DNA of 64,000 bases from an uncultured Campylobacterales bacterium. GTDB taxonomy: Bacteria > Campylobacterota > Campylobacteria > Campylobacterales > Arcobacteraceae. The notes beneath the pieces were generated by a model. The model saw only the letters and a list, made by a program, of their open reading frames with translations. It had not been told where the DNA came from and ran no database searches. This document shows positions 46,476-55,255 of this stretch, piece by piece (the first letter of the stretch is position 1; the number at the start of each line of letters is the position of its first letter). A program made the translations under genes and the position numbers. The stretch is taken from NCBI GenBank assembly GCA_947503785.1, contig CANNFB010000008.1, forward strand, positions 1 through 64,000. Direction: 5' to 3'.

Positions 46476-47753
46476 ATGCAAAATAACAATCGAAGAGATT
46501 TTTTAAAGCATAGTTCTAAAATTGTATTAGGTGCAGCTTGTTCAATTGGATTTCCATCAATATTAACTGCAAAAAATAAAAGACCCACGATAAAAATTGT
46601 TGGTACTCATGTAACATTACAAGAAGAAATTCGATTAAGAGCACAAAAAGAACTAGATATAAATATAGAATTTTATCCAGGAGGAAGTGCTGAAGTTTTA
46701 TTAAAAGCGACGCTAGATCCTTCCTCTTTTGATATATATGAACAATGGTCAAATAGTATAAAACCACTTTGGTTATCTGACTCAATTGCAGCAATAGATA
46801 CAAAAAAATTAAGCTATTGGGATGAAATAAATTCATTATCTAAAACAGGTAAAATTTCTGACAATGCAAAAATAGGATTAGGTGATTCACCTAATAAAAT
46901 ACTTTATATCCAAGAAGACGGAAGCTTAGGCTCAAATCCTAGCGAAGAAATTAGTTTTATGCCTTATGTTCATAATGTAGATTCCTTTGGATACAACACA
47001 GACTTTGTTAAAGAAGGTATACATTATGAGACTGAGAGTTGGGCTTGGTTATTAGATGAAAGTTATAAAGGAAAAGTTGCATTAGTAAATGATCCAACAA
47101 TTGGACTCTTTGATGCAGCGCTTGCAGTAAAGGCAAAAGGTTTAATGGATTTTAAAGATATGGGAAATATGACTATATCTGAAATAGATAAACTTTTTGA
47201 CATACTAATTGATTATAAACAAAATGGTCATTTTAGAGGTGTTTGGTCTTCAGTTCCACACTCTATTGAACTAATGAGAAGTAAACAAGTTTATATTGAA
47301 AGTATGTTTTCTCCTGCGGTATCTAGTTTAAATGGACAAGGTATCCCTTGTCGATATGCAGCTCCAAAAGAAGGATATAGAGCTTGGCATGGAGTTATGT
47401 GCCTATCAAGTAATTCAAAAAATGAACAAAAAGAAGCAGCTTATAAATATATGAATTGGTGGCTTTCAGGTTGGGCAGGGGCTCATATTGCTAAACAAGG
47501 TTATTATATATCAAATCCACAACGATCAAAACAATATATGACCCAAGATGAGTGGGATTACTGGTATAAGGGAAAAAAAGCAGCTTCAAATCTAAAAGGA
47601 ACAGATGGTAAAATATCAGTTTTAAAAGGTCAAATTAGAAGTGGTGGTTCTTATCAAAAAAGATTTGAAAATATATCTATTTGGAACAGTGTTATGCCAA
47701 ATTATGAGTATACATTAAAAAAATGGAATGAATTTGTTCTAGCAAGAGCATAA
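46476..47753 (+). CDS. PotD-like periplasmic binding protein with Tat-type signal
   Basis: This 425-residue extracellular solute-binding protein is of the polyamine/iron-type family (family 1/PotD-like). The N-terminus NNRRDFLKHSSKIVLGAACSIG has a twin-arginine motif, so Tat export is likely. The body shows IEFYPGGSAEVLLKATL, ISFMPYVHNVDSFGYNTDFV, ESWAWLLDESYKGKVALVNDP and KYMNWWLSGWAGAHIAKQGYY. No ABC permease or ATPase gene is nearby. A histidine kinase gene follows 9 bases after, suggesting it presents ligand to the kinase. The ligand is unknown. Confidence 0.82.
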   Translation: MQNNNRRDFLKHSSKIVLGAACSIGFPSILTAKNKRPTIKIVGTHVTLQEEIRLRAQKELDINIEFYPGGSAEVLLKATLDPSSFDIYEQWSNSIKPLWLSDSIAAIDTKKLSYWDEINSLSKTGKISDNAKIGLGDSPNKILYIQEDGSLGSNPSEEISFMPYVHNVDSFGYNTDFVKEGIHYETESWAWLLDESYKGKVALVNDPTIGLFDAALAVKAKGLMDFKDMGNMTISEIDKLFDILIDYKQNGHFRGVWSSVPHSIELMRSKQVYIESMFSPAVSSLNGQGIPCRYAAPKEGYRAWHGVMCLSSNSKNEQKEAAYKYMNWWLSGWAGAHIAKQGYYISNPQRSKQYMTQDEWDYWYKGKKAASNLKGTDGKISVLKGQIRSGGSYQKRFENISIWNSVMPNYEYTLKKWNEFVLARA

Positions 47754-47762
47754 GGTGTAAAT

Positions 47763-50063
47763 ATGATATTTCCTTCTCTAAAAATAAAAAATAAAATTTA
47801 TACTCTTAGTATATTAGCTGGGATATTCTTTATTATAATAACTATTATAACATTTCAAAGCCTTCAAAAATTGGATAATGATTTTAATGAATATACAAAA
47901 ATAAATAAAAATGCAAAAAACTATATTAACATGACAAATGAAGTTGAAAAACTAAAAAAACATGTACAAGAATTTACAGATACTGGATATAAAAATGCAG
48001 CAAAAAAAGCAAAAGATGTTTATAAAAATATACTTCCTTTATTAGAGAATAATGAATCTTTAAATTATGAAAAGTTAAATGAAAATGTAAAATCTATAAA
48101 ATTTCATCTTGATAGGTTTTATCAAAATTTCTTAAAGGTTGAAAAACAAAGAAGTAAAAGAGATAAGCAAAGAATTCAAATTAGAGATTATGCTAATTTG
48201 GTAGAAAAAGAGTTAAAAGAGATTATAAATATAACAGAAGATACAAATAAAAGAATAAAAATATTTAAGCTACATATAAAAATACTTGAAAGTGAAAAGT
48301 CAGCATTTAAATACTTCGATTCCTTAAATAATAAATATGTGCTCAATTCAAAAAAATCTTTAAAAAATATCAAGAATGATATTGATTTATATATAAAAAT
48401 AGAAAAAAATCAATTAATAAAAATTAGACTAATAAAAGCAAGGCAATATTTAGAAAAGTATTCTAATATTTTTCTAAAATCTGTACAGCATACAAAAGGA
48501 TATCTTTCTCTTACTAATGTTGTAATGGCAGCAGAAGCCTATGAAATAATCTTCCATGCAGAGAGAATAAGTATACAAGCCCAAAAAACTATGGACAATA
48601 TACAAAATGATTTTGATGAAAAAATCAGTCAAAACAATAAAGAACTTATTCTGGTTTTCCTACTATTTTTTGTTATTATGATAATAACATCTATATATAT
48701 TACAAAAAGTATTATTAAGCCAATTAGAATATTAAGCCAAACTTTCAACTCTTTAAGCAAAGGAAACTTAAATATAAATATTCCTGAATATACTTTAAAA
48801 GATGAAATATCTGAATTATCTGAAGCGGCTGCAACTTTTCAAAATAAAAATATTCAAACAGTAAACCTACTTGAAAAAGCAGACAAACTAACAGCTGAGC
48901 TTTTAAATAAAGATGAACAGCTAAATGTAGCAACACAAAGTGCTCAAATTGGTATTTGGAACTATAATTTAAAAGAAAAAAAATTAATTATTGATGAAAT
49001 AATGCATTCATTATATGGAATTAAAAATGATATAAATAGTATTTCTGATTATAATAACTGGAAAGAGTGCATACATCCACAAGATAAAGATAATGTAATA
49101 TCACTATTTAAAGGATTTTTAGAGAATAATGAGAAATTTGACACTAAATTCAAAATTATAAAAAAGGGTACAAAAGAAATTAGATATATAAAAGCTTATG
49201 CAGTATTAACAAAAGATAAAGAAGGTTCTGTTTCTCATATTATTGGTGTAAACTATGATATTACTGATTTTGAATTACTTACAAATAAATTAGAAAAAAG
49301 AGTTGAAGAGGAAGTTTATAAACAAAGAGAGCAAGAGCAAGCACTTATTCAGCAATCAAAACTAGCCTCTATGGGTGAAATGATTAGTGCTATTTCTCAC
49401 CAATGGAGACAACCTTTAAATGCAGTAGCTATATATCTTCAAGATTTAATAAGTGCTCAAAAACATGGTGAATTAGATGTTACTTACTTAAAAGAAAGTG
49501 TAACTAAATGTAGAGAACAAATAAATTATATGTCAAATACAATTGAGGATTTTAGAAATTTCTTTAATCCCGTTTCAAATAATGAAGATATGAACTTAAA
49601 AGAGATTATTAAAATATCTGTTAACTTGTTTGAAGCTCAATTAAAAAATAACTCTGTTAAAGTAAATTTTAATTTTGATGAAAAGACAGATTATACTCTG
49701 TTTGGGAATTCAAATCACTTAAAACAAGCACTTGCGAATTTACTGAGTAATTCAATTTATTCTATAAAAGATAGAGAATCAAAAGACTTGGATAAAGAGT
49801 ATAGAGGAAATATTATAATTCATTTAAATAAAACTTCAAAAGCAATGATTATTGAAGTTATTGACAATGGAATAGGTATTAAAAAATCTTCATTTAATAG
49901 GGTTTTTGAACCATATTTTACAACAAAGAAACAAGGAGAAGGTTCAGGAATTGGATTATATATGACCAGAACCATTTTAGAAAAATATTTTAATGGAAAA
50001 ATAAGTTTAGAAGCTTTAGAAGAAGGAGTATCTGCTAAAATTGAACTTCCAATAAATAAGTAA
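47763..50063 (+). CDS. Membrane histidine kinase (sensor-HAMP-PAS-HisKA-HATPase)
   Basis: The 766-residue sensor kinase has membrane helices at about 13-33 and 294-314, and between them a ~260-residue helical, Lys-rich periplasmic sensor of the four-helix-bundle sort. HAMP follows at ~315-370 (IIKPIRILSQTFNSLSKGNL), a PAS domain at ~385-505, a coiled coil, the phosphoacceptor His546 in SHQWRQPLNAV, the N-box Asn663, G1 DNGIGI (701-706) and G2 GEGSGIGLYM. It lacks its own receiver domain. Its first ten Ile codons include seven ATA, against one in the first eight of nuoN. It is co-oriented with the binding protein. Confidence 0.88.
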   Translation: MIFPSLKIKNKIYTLSILAGIFFIIITIITFQSLQKLDNDFNEYTKINKNAKNYINMTNEVEKLKKHVQEFTDTGYKNAAKKAKDVYKNILPLLENNESLNYEKLNENVKSIKFHLDRFYQNFLKVEKQRSKRDKQRIQIRDYANLVEKELKEIINITEDTNKRIKIFKLHIKILESEKSAFKYFDSLNNKYVLNSKKSLKNIKNDIDLYIKIEKNQLIKIRLIKARQYLEKYSNIFLKSVQHTKGYLSLTNVVMAAEAYEIIFHAERISIQAQKTMDNIQNDFDEKISQNNKELILVFLLFFVIMIITSIYITKSIIKPIRILSQTFNSLSKGNLNINIPEYTLKDEISELSEAAATFQNKNIQTVNLLEKADKLTAELLNKDEQLNVATQSAQIGIWNYNLKEKKLIIDEIMHSLYGIKNDINSISDYNNWKECIHPQDKDNVISLFKGFLENNEKFDTKFKIIKKGTKEIRYIKAYAVLTKDKEGSVSHIIGVNYDITDFELLTNKLEKRVEEEVYKQREQEQALIQQSKLASMGEMISAISHQWRQPLNAVAIYLQDLISAQKHGELDVTYLKESVTKCREQINYMSNTIEDFRNFFNPVSNNEDMNLKEIIKISVNLFEAQLKNNSVKVNFNFDEKTDYTLFGNSNHLKQALANLLSNSIYSIKDRESKDLDKEYRGNIIIHLNKTSKAMIIEVIDNGIGIKKSSFNRVFEPYFTTKKQGEGSGIGLYMTRTILEKYFNGKISLEALEEGVSAKIELPINK

Positions 50064-50075
50064 TTATTGGAAGTT
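50044..50075. terminator. Bidirectional terminator in overlapping gene ends
   Basis: A 12-bp perfect stem (AACTTCCAATAA with TTATTGGAAGTT, 8-base loop) spans the last codons of the kinase and of the facing receiver gene, so it encodes both C-termini. The two genes abut at 50063/50064. Confidence 0.7.
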
Positions 50076-50429
50076 TTCCAAAATATATTGTTCTATTTCA
50101 TCAACATCAATAGGTTTATTAAAGCACTTAACATTCATTCTTTCAAGTTCAGATAATTGTTCTGACGAGGATTCCCCCGTCATAACAATAATAGGCTGAA
50201 TACTAGGGAAATTCTTTTTAACCTCTTTAATCAATTCAACACCATTCATTCGAGGCATTACAATATCACTCATAATTAAATCTACTTCTTTACTTTCACA
50301 TACTTTTAAAGCGTCAATTCCATCTTCAGCAACATAACAGTCCCTAAAGACTCTTTTAAAAATCCTTTGCATACTATGTCTAATACTTTCAATATCATCA
50401 ACTATTAATAAGGACTTATCGATTTTCAT
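50064..50429 (-). CDS. Single-domain response regulator (CheY-like)
   Basis: The 121-residue receiver domain has no output domain. Phosphoacceptor Asp55 in MSDIVMPRMNG, acidic pair Asp11-Asp12, Thr84 (VMTGES) and Lys105 (NKPI) are all present. It is convergent with the histidine kinase and is its likely partner. With no DNA-binding part, it must signal by protein contact or phosphorelay. Confidence 0.9.
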   Translation of the reverse strand: MKIDKSLLIVDDIESIRHSMQRIFKRVFRDCYVAEDGIDALKVCESKEVDLIMSDIVMPRMNGVELIKEVKKNFPSIQPIIVMTGESSSEQLSELERMNVKCFNKPIDVDEIEQYILENFQ

Positions 50430-50535
50430 ATTTGTCTCTTTCTATTTTATTACTTTCATTATATTTTAATTTAAATTAAAAAGAAGCTAAAAAATAATTT
50501 AATTCTACATACCACGTTCTAGTTTTTGCTTAAAA

Positions 50536-50617
50536 ATTCTAACTATTAATCAAAAATGGTTAGAATTATTGTAAAATCTTTGTATGAAACAAATATTTTT
50601 TATACTTTTATTCTCTT
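50536..50617 (+). repeat. Right copy of 82-bp direct repeat
   Basis: This is the intact counterpart of 46272-46353. It contains a weak hairpin (ATTCTAAC with GTTAGAAT) and the first 34 bases of the lysozyme-fold gene. Together the two copies bracket the binding protein/kinase/receiver cassette. Confidence 0.8.
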
Positions 50618-51072
50618 TTTCTTTTTTATATTCAAATTCATTAAAACTAAATTCTAATGACATAATAATTTTAAAAAAAATAAAATCTTTAACAAATGAT
50701 AAGATGATGAAATATTCACTTATGGCAATTGCTATAAAAGAATCTTCTTTAGGTAGATATGTAATTAATGCAAAGAGTGAAGATTACGGTTTATTTCAAG
50801 CAAATATAAAAACAGTACTTAGCCGTCAAAAAGTAAAAGATAATTCATATAATAGAAGTATCTACGCACAAAAACTTATTAATGATGTGGGTTTTGCAAC
50901 TGCAAATGCAATCATAGAATTAGAATATTGGCAAAGTGTACATAAAGATAACTGGTTTAAAATATGGTCTAGCTATAATACTGGATGGAAATATAAAAGT
51001 AAAACAGGTATAAATTATGCGACAAAAGTATTTGATATTATTAAAAAACTAAAGTTAGAATATAAACTATAA
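50584..51072 (+). CDS. Small secreted lysozyme-fold (SLT-type) protein
   Basis: This 162-residue protein has a signal peptide (hydrophobic residues 4-15). The body resembles a lytic transglycosylase domain: MAIAIKESSLGRYVIN supplies the catalytic-type Glu, SEDYGLFQANIKT is the conserved Gly-Leu-Phe-Gln block, and WSSYNTGWKYKSKTGINYATKV is the Ala/Ser-Tyr-Asn-x-G block. A role cleaving peptidoglycan glycan strands is inferred. The ATG follows the upstream hairpin region by only 17 bases. The 5' end is duplicated as a remnant after nuoN. Confidence 0.75.
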   Translation: MKQIFFILLFSFSFLYSNSLKLNSNDIIILKKIKSLTNDKMMKYSLMAIAIKESSLGRYVINAKSEDYGLFQANIKTVLSRQKVKDNSYNRSIYAQKLINDVGFATANAIIELEYWQSVHKDNWFKIWSSYNTGWKYKSKTGINYATKVFDIIKKLKLEYKL

Positions 51073-51128
51073 CCAAAAAATAAACCACAACTTGCTACAA
51101 TCAGTTCAATAAAAACTAAGGACTGCTT

Positions 51129-51992
51129 TTGAAAACTATAAGTGTTGCACATTCACCTGATGCTGATGATATATTTATGTACTATGCGATTAAATTTGGC
51201 TGGGTAACTCCAAATGATGCTAAATTTACTAATATTGCTGATGATATTGAAACATTGAATAAGGCTACGTTACAAGGTGAGTATGATATTTGTGCTATTT
51301 CATTTGCTTTATATCCTTTTGTTAAAGATGATTATGCTTTATTAAAAACAGCAGTTTCTTTCGGTGAAGGCTATGGGCCAAAACTTATAAAGAAAAAAGG
51401 TACTAGACTTAAAAAGAATTTTAAAGTAGCACTTAGTGGTGAATTTACTACTAATGGTCTTTTATTTAAGATAGCATATCCAAATGCAAGAATTACATAT
51501 ATGAATTTCTTAGAAATTGAACAAGCCGTAATTGATGGTGTTGTTGATGCTGGAGTTTTAATTCATGAATCTATTTTGAATTTTAGTGATGAGTTAGAAG
51601 TTGAGAAAGAATTATGGGATATATGGGTTGAGTTAAGTGGTGGAGATTTGCCGTTACCACTTGGTGGGATGTGTATAAGACGTTCACTCCCTCTTCATAG
51701 TGCAATTGATTATGAAAATACATTAATCAAAGCAGTTGATGTTGCAAATAAAAATAGAAAAGTATTAGCTCCTATGTTACTAGATAAAGGACTAATTAGA
51801 GTTGATGCAGATACGTTAGATACTTATTTAGATCTTTATGCAAATGATAATTCAGTTGAATTAAGTGACATTCAATATAAAGCTTTAGATAAGTTGTTTG
51901 AACTTGGATATAAAAATGGATTTTATGAAAACTTAATAAAATCACAAGATTTTTTAATCCCTAGTCTTTATAAAGAATTAAGAGCAAAATAA
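51129..51992 (+). CDS. mqnD: 1,4-dihydroxy-6-naphthoate synthase MqnD
   Basis: MqnD converts cyclic de-hypoxanthine futalosine to 1,4-dihydroxy-6-naphthoate in the futalosine route to menaquinone, used by Campylobacterota in place of the Men pathway. The 287-residue periplasmic-binding-like fold shows VAHSPDADDIFMYYAI at the N-terminus and the diagnostic DLPLPLGGMCIRRSL near 170-184. The start is TTG with AAGGA 6 bases upstream. The murB gene starts 7 bases after its stop. Confidence 0.93.
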   Translation: MKTISVAHSPDADDIFMYYAIKFGWVTPNDAKFTNIADDIETLNKATLQGEYDICAISFALYPFVKDDYALLKTAVSFGEGYGPKLIKKKGTRLKKNFKVALSGEFTTNGLLFKIAYPNARITYMNFLEIEQAVIDGVVDAGVLIHESILNFSDELEVEKELWDIWVELSGGDLPLPLGGMCIRRSLPLHSAIDYENTLIKAVDVANKNRKVLAPMLLDKGLIRVDADTLDTYLDLYANDNSVELSDIQYKALDKLFELGYKNGFYENLIKSQDFLIPSLYKELRAK

Positions 51993-51998
51993 AAAAGA

Positions 51999-52778
51999 AT
52001 GGAAAATTATTTCAAAGAGTTAGACTTTTCAAGATATTCATCAATTAAAATTGGACCTAAAACAGAAGTTTTGGTAATAAATGAAATAGGTGATTATCCT
52101 GAATATCAAATACTAGGTCGTGCTAATAATGTATTAGTATCTCCAAATCATCCAAAGTTTGCAATTTTAGGTGAAGAGTTTGATTATATTAAAAAAGAAG
52201 GTGATTTACTTTATGTTGGATGTGCAACAACTTCAGGTAAACTTCTTACATATACTAGAAATAATGATATTGCAGATTTAGAGTTTTTAGCTAAGTTACC
52301 TGGAAACATGGGTGGTTTAGTTAAGATGAATGCAGGATTAAAATCTTGGGAAGTATTTAACTATGTTCATTCTATAAAAACAAAAGATGGATATATAAAA
52401 AAAGAAGATGTAGAGTATTCATATAGACATACAAAAATAGATACTATTGTTTATGAAGTGGTATTTAATATTTCTTATGGATTTTGTAAAGATAAACTAA
52501 AACAGTTTAATAAAATGAGAGATAATCAACCCCATGTACCAAGTGCAGGTTCGTGTTTTATTAATCCAGAAGGTGATTATGCCGGACGATTAATAGAAGC
52601 AATTGGTTTAAAAGGTTTTGAAAAAGGCAATATGTCATTTTCTTCACAACATGCAAACTTTTTAGTAAACAATGGCAATGGAACATACGAAGATGCTGTG
52701 TATTTAATCGATTTAGCAAAGAGTAAAATTAAAGAGCAGTTTAATATAGATATAAAAGCAGAAGTAATAATTTATTAG
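51999..52778 (+). CDS. murB: UDP-N-acetylenolpyruvoylglucosamine reductase MurB
   Basis: MurB reduces enolpyruvyl-UDP-GlcNAc to UDP-MurNAc with FAD and NADPH. The 259-residue protein is a short version like that of Campylobacter. It shows YSSIKIG at the start, LPGNMGGLVKMNAG, YSYRHTKI (in place of Y-R-x-S), PSAGSCFINPEGDYAGRLIEAIGLKG with the catalytic Ser-Cys region, and HANFLVNNGNGTYEDAVYLI. The GxS motif of the long form appears degenerate (ILGRANNVLV). Confidence 0.9.
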   Translation: MENYFKELDFSRYSSIKIGPKTEVLVINEIGDYPEYQILGRANNVLVSPNHPKFAILGEEFDYIKKEGDLLYVGCATTSGKLLTYTRNNDIADLEFLAKLPGNMGGLVKMNAGLKSWEVFNYVHSIKTKDGYIKKEDVEYSYRHTKIDTIVYEVVFNISYGFCKDKLKQFNKMRDNQPHVPSAGSCFINPEGDYAGRLIEAIGLKGFEKGNMSFSSQHANFLVNNGNGTYEDAVYLIDLAKSKIKEQFNIDIKAEVIIY

Positions 52779-52837
52779 TAATATCATTTAATTTATGATA
52801 GAATGCAAAAATTCAAAATAATATAAGGTTTTTTTTA

Positions 52838-55249
52838 GTGAAGAATTTAGTAATAGTGGAGTCACCCGCAAAAGCGAAAACAATATCAAAGTTTCTTGGA
52901 AGTGATTACGTAGTAATGGCTTCAATGGGACATGTAAGAGATTTACCAAAATCAAAATTAGGGTTTGATCCAGACGATAACTTTAAACCTAAATACTTAA
53001 TATCAACAGATAAAAAGAAAGTCATCACAGATTTAAAAAAACATATTAATAAAGACACTACAATTTACCTAGCGGCCGATGAGGATAGGGAAGGTGAAGC
53101 TATTGCTTGGCACTTAATCCCTGCACTTAAAATAGAGAATAATCCTATAAAAAGAATTGTTTTCCATGAGATTACAAAAGATGCAATTTTAAAAGCCTTA
53201 GAGAACCCTAGAGAAGTTGATCAACATTTAGTTGATGCTCAGCAAGCAAGAAGAATACTTGATCGTGCAGTAGGATATGAGCTTTCTCCATTATTATGGA
53301 GAAAAGTTAGATATGGATTATCAGCAGGCCGGGTTCAAAGTGTTGCTGTAAAAATTATTGTAGATAGAGAAAATGAAATTAGAGCATTTAACCCAGAAGA
53401 GTATTGGAAAGTTAAATCTGAATTTTCAAATCCAGAGTTAAAATCAGAATTAGCAAAAATAAATGGAAAAACTGCAAAAATTAAAAACGAAGCTCAAGCT
53501 AAAGAAATTGAAGCTTCAATTAATATGGGCAATTTTGTATTAAATGATATAGAAGAAAAAGATTCAAAAAGAAATCCAGCAGCACCATTTACAACTTCAA
53601 CATTACAACAAGAAGCAAGTAGAAAGTTAGGTTATTCAGTTAAGCAAACTATGGTAATAGCGCAACAACTTTATGAAGGAAATGTAGGGAATATTCCAAA
53701 TCATACAGGTGGTTTAATCACATATATGAGAACAGATTCATTAAATCTTTCAAAAGTTGCAACTAGTGCTGCAAAAGATGTTATTGAAGCTGAGTATGGA
53801 AAAGATTATTCACTATCTAAACCTCGAACTTACAAATCAAAAGCAAAAGGTGCTCAAGAAGCACATGAGGCTATTAGACCTGTAGATTTAAGTTTAAAAC
53901 CTACTGACATAAAAGCATATGTAGATAGTGCTCAGTATAAACTTTACTCACTAATTTGGAAAAGAACGTTAGCTACTCAAATGGCTGCTGCCCAAATCGC
54001 AAATACTACATATAAAATAGAAGCAGGAAAAGATAAAGAGTATGAATTTCAAACAAAGGGACAAAGAATAATCTTTGCTGGATTTATGAAAGCTTATACA
54101 GAAGGTAGTGATAACCCAGAAGGGGCACTTGATAGTACTGAAAAAATTCTTCCTACAATTAAAAAAGGAACAGTTCTAGATTTAGAAAAACTAGATTTAG
54201 AACAATTATTTACAAAACCACCAGCTCGTTATACAGAAGCTTCTTTAGTTAAAAAACTTGAAGCTGAAGGTATTGGACGACCTTCTACTTATGCTCCAAC
54301 AATTTCTACTATCCAACAAAGAGAATATGTAGTAAAAACAGAAGACAAAAAATTAACTCCAACACCAACTGGTGAAATAGTTAATAGCTTTTTAGCTGAT
54401 CACTTCTCAGATGTTATCAATCTTGGATTTACTGCTAAAATTGAAGAAGAGTTTGATGAGATTGCTGAAGGTAAAATTGCTTGGGAACAAGTAATGCAAG
54501 AGTTCTATGGCAGTTTTAAAAAGACTATTATTGAAAAAGAAGAAACTGTAAATAAAGAAGATTATCTGCAAATTAGAGAAATGGGAACAGATCCAAAATC
54601 AGGTAAACCTATGAGTGCTAGAGTTGGAAGATTTGGTCCTTTTGTTCAAATTGGAACTAAAGATGATGAAGAAAAACCTTTATTTGTAGCAATTCCAAAG
54701 CATTTAAATATGGATACTATTACTATGGATGAAGCATTGTTCTTATTCACACTTCCTAGAGTTGTTGGACAAGATAAAGATGGTGATGATATCAAAGCAA
54801 ATATTGGAAGATTTGGGCCATATTTACAAGTAAAATCTTCATATTATTCTTTAAAAGAAGATGATCCTTATAAAATTGAATTACCACGAGCTTTAGAAGT
54901 AATTCAAGAGTTAAAAGAAGCAAAAGCAAAAGCTACTATAAAAGTTTTTGAAAAAGAAAAAATACATGTTTTAATTGGAAGATATGGAGCTTATATCAAA
55001 CAAGGTAGAAAAAACTATAAAATTCCAAAAGGAAAAGTTGCAGAAGATTTAACTCTTGAAGAGTGTGAAGCAATTATTGCAAAAGATCCTAAATCAAAAA
55101 CACCAGATAAGAAAACACCTGCTAAAAAAACTGCGGCAAAGAAAAAACCAGCAGCAAAGAAGCCAGCAGCAAAAAAAGCTCCTGCTAAAAAAACAGCAGC
55201 AAAAAAGCCAGCTGCTAAGAAAACTCCTGTAAAAAAAGAATCAAAGTAA
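52838..55249 (+). CDS. topA: DNA topoisomerase I with Lys/Ala-rich tail
   Basis: This type IA topoisomerase relaxes negative supercoils. TOPRIM residues are Glu8 (VESPAKAKTISKFLG) and the acidic triad in AADEDREGEA (80-89). The active-site Tyr296 is in GGLITYMRTDSL. GIGRPSTYAPTI follows near residue 480. The C-terminus carries zinc-less topo C repeats (GRFGPFVQIG, GRFGPYLQVK, GRYGAYIKQG). The last 50 residues (754-803) are AKK/PAKK repeats like histone H1 tails. The start is GTG with AAGG upstream. Length is 803. Confidence 0.97.
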   Translation: MKNLVIVESPAKAKTISKFLGSDYVVMASMGHVRDLPKSKLGFDPDDNFKPKYLISTDKKKVITDLKKHINKDTTIYLAADEDREGEAIAWHLIPALKIENNPIKRIVFHEITKDAILKALENPREVDQHLVDAQQARRILDRAVGYELSPLLWRKVRYGLSAGRVQSVAVKIIVDRENEIRAFNPEEYWKVKSEFSNPELKSELAKINGKTAKIKNEAQAKEIEASINMGNFVLNDIEEKDSKRNPAAPFTTSTLQQEASRKLGYSVKQTMVIAQQLYEGNVGNIPNHTGGLITYMRTDSLNLSKVATSAAKDVIEAEYGKDYSLSKPRTYKSKAKGAQEAHEAIRPVDLSLKPTDIKAYVDSAQYKLYSLIWKRTLATQMAAAQIANTTYKIEAGKDKEYEFQTKGQRIIFAGFMKAYTEGSDNPEGALDSTEKILPTIKKGTVLDLEKLDLEQLFTKPPARYTEASLVKKLEAEGIGRPSTYAPTISTIQQREYVVKTEDKKLTPTPTGEIVNSFLADHFSDVINLGFTAKIEEEFDEIAEGKIAWEQVMQEFYGSFKKTIIEKEETVNKEDYLQIREMGTDPKSGKPMSARVGRFGPFVQIGTKDDEEKPLFVAIPKHLNMDTITMDEALFLFTLPRVVGQDKDGDDIKANIGRFGPYLQVKSSYYSLKEDDPYKIELPRALEVIQELKEAKAKATIKVFEKEKIHVLIGRYGAYIKQGRKNYKIPKGKVAEDLTLEECEAIIAKDPKSKTPDKKTPAKKTAAKKKPAAKKPAAKKAPAKKTAAKKPAAKKTPVKKESK

Positions 55250-55255
55250 AAATAA

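Noticed and set aside
55097..55249. Short repeated units in topA, considered as CRISPR or tandem DNA repeat
   Set aside because: They are in-frame Lys/Ala codons of the TopA tail, with no unique spacers.
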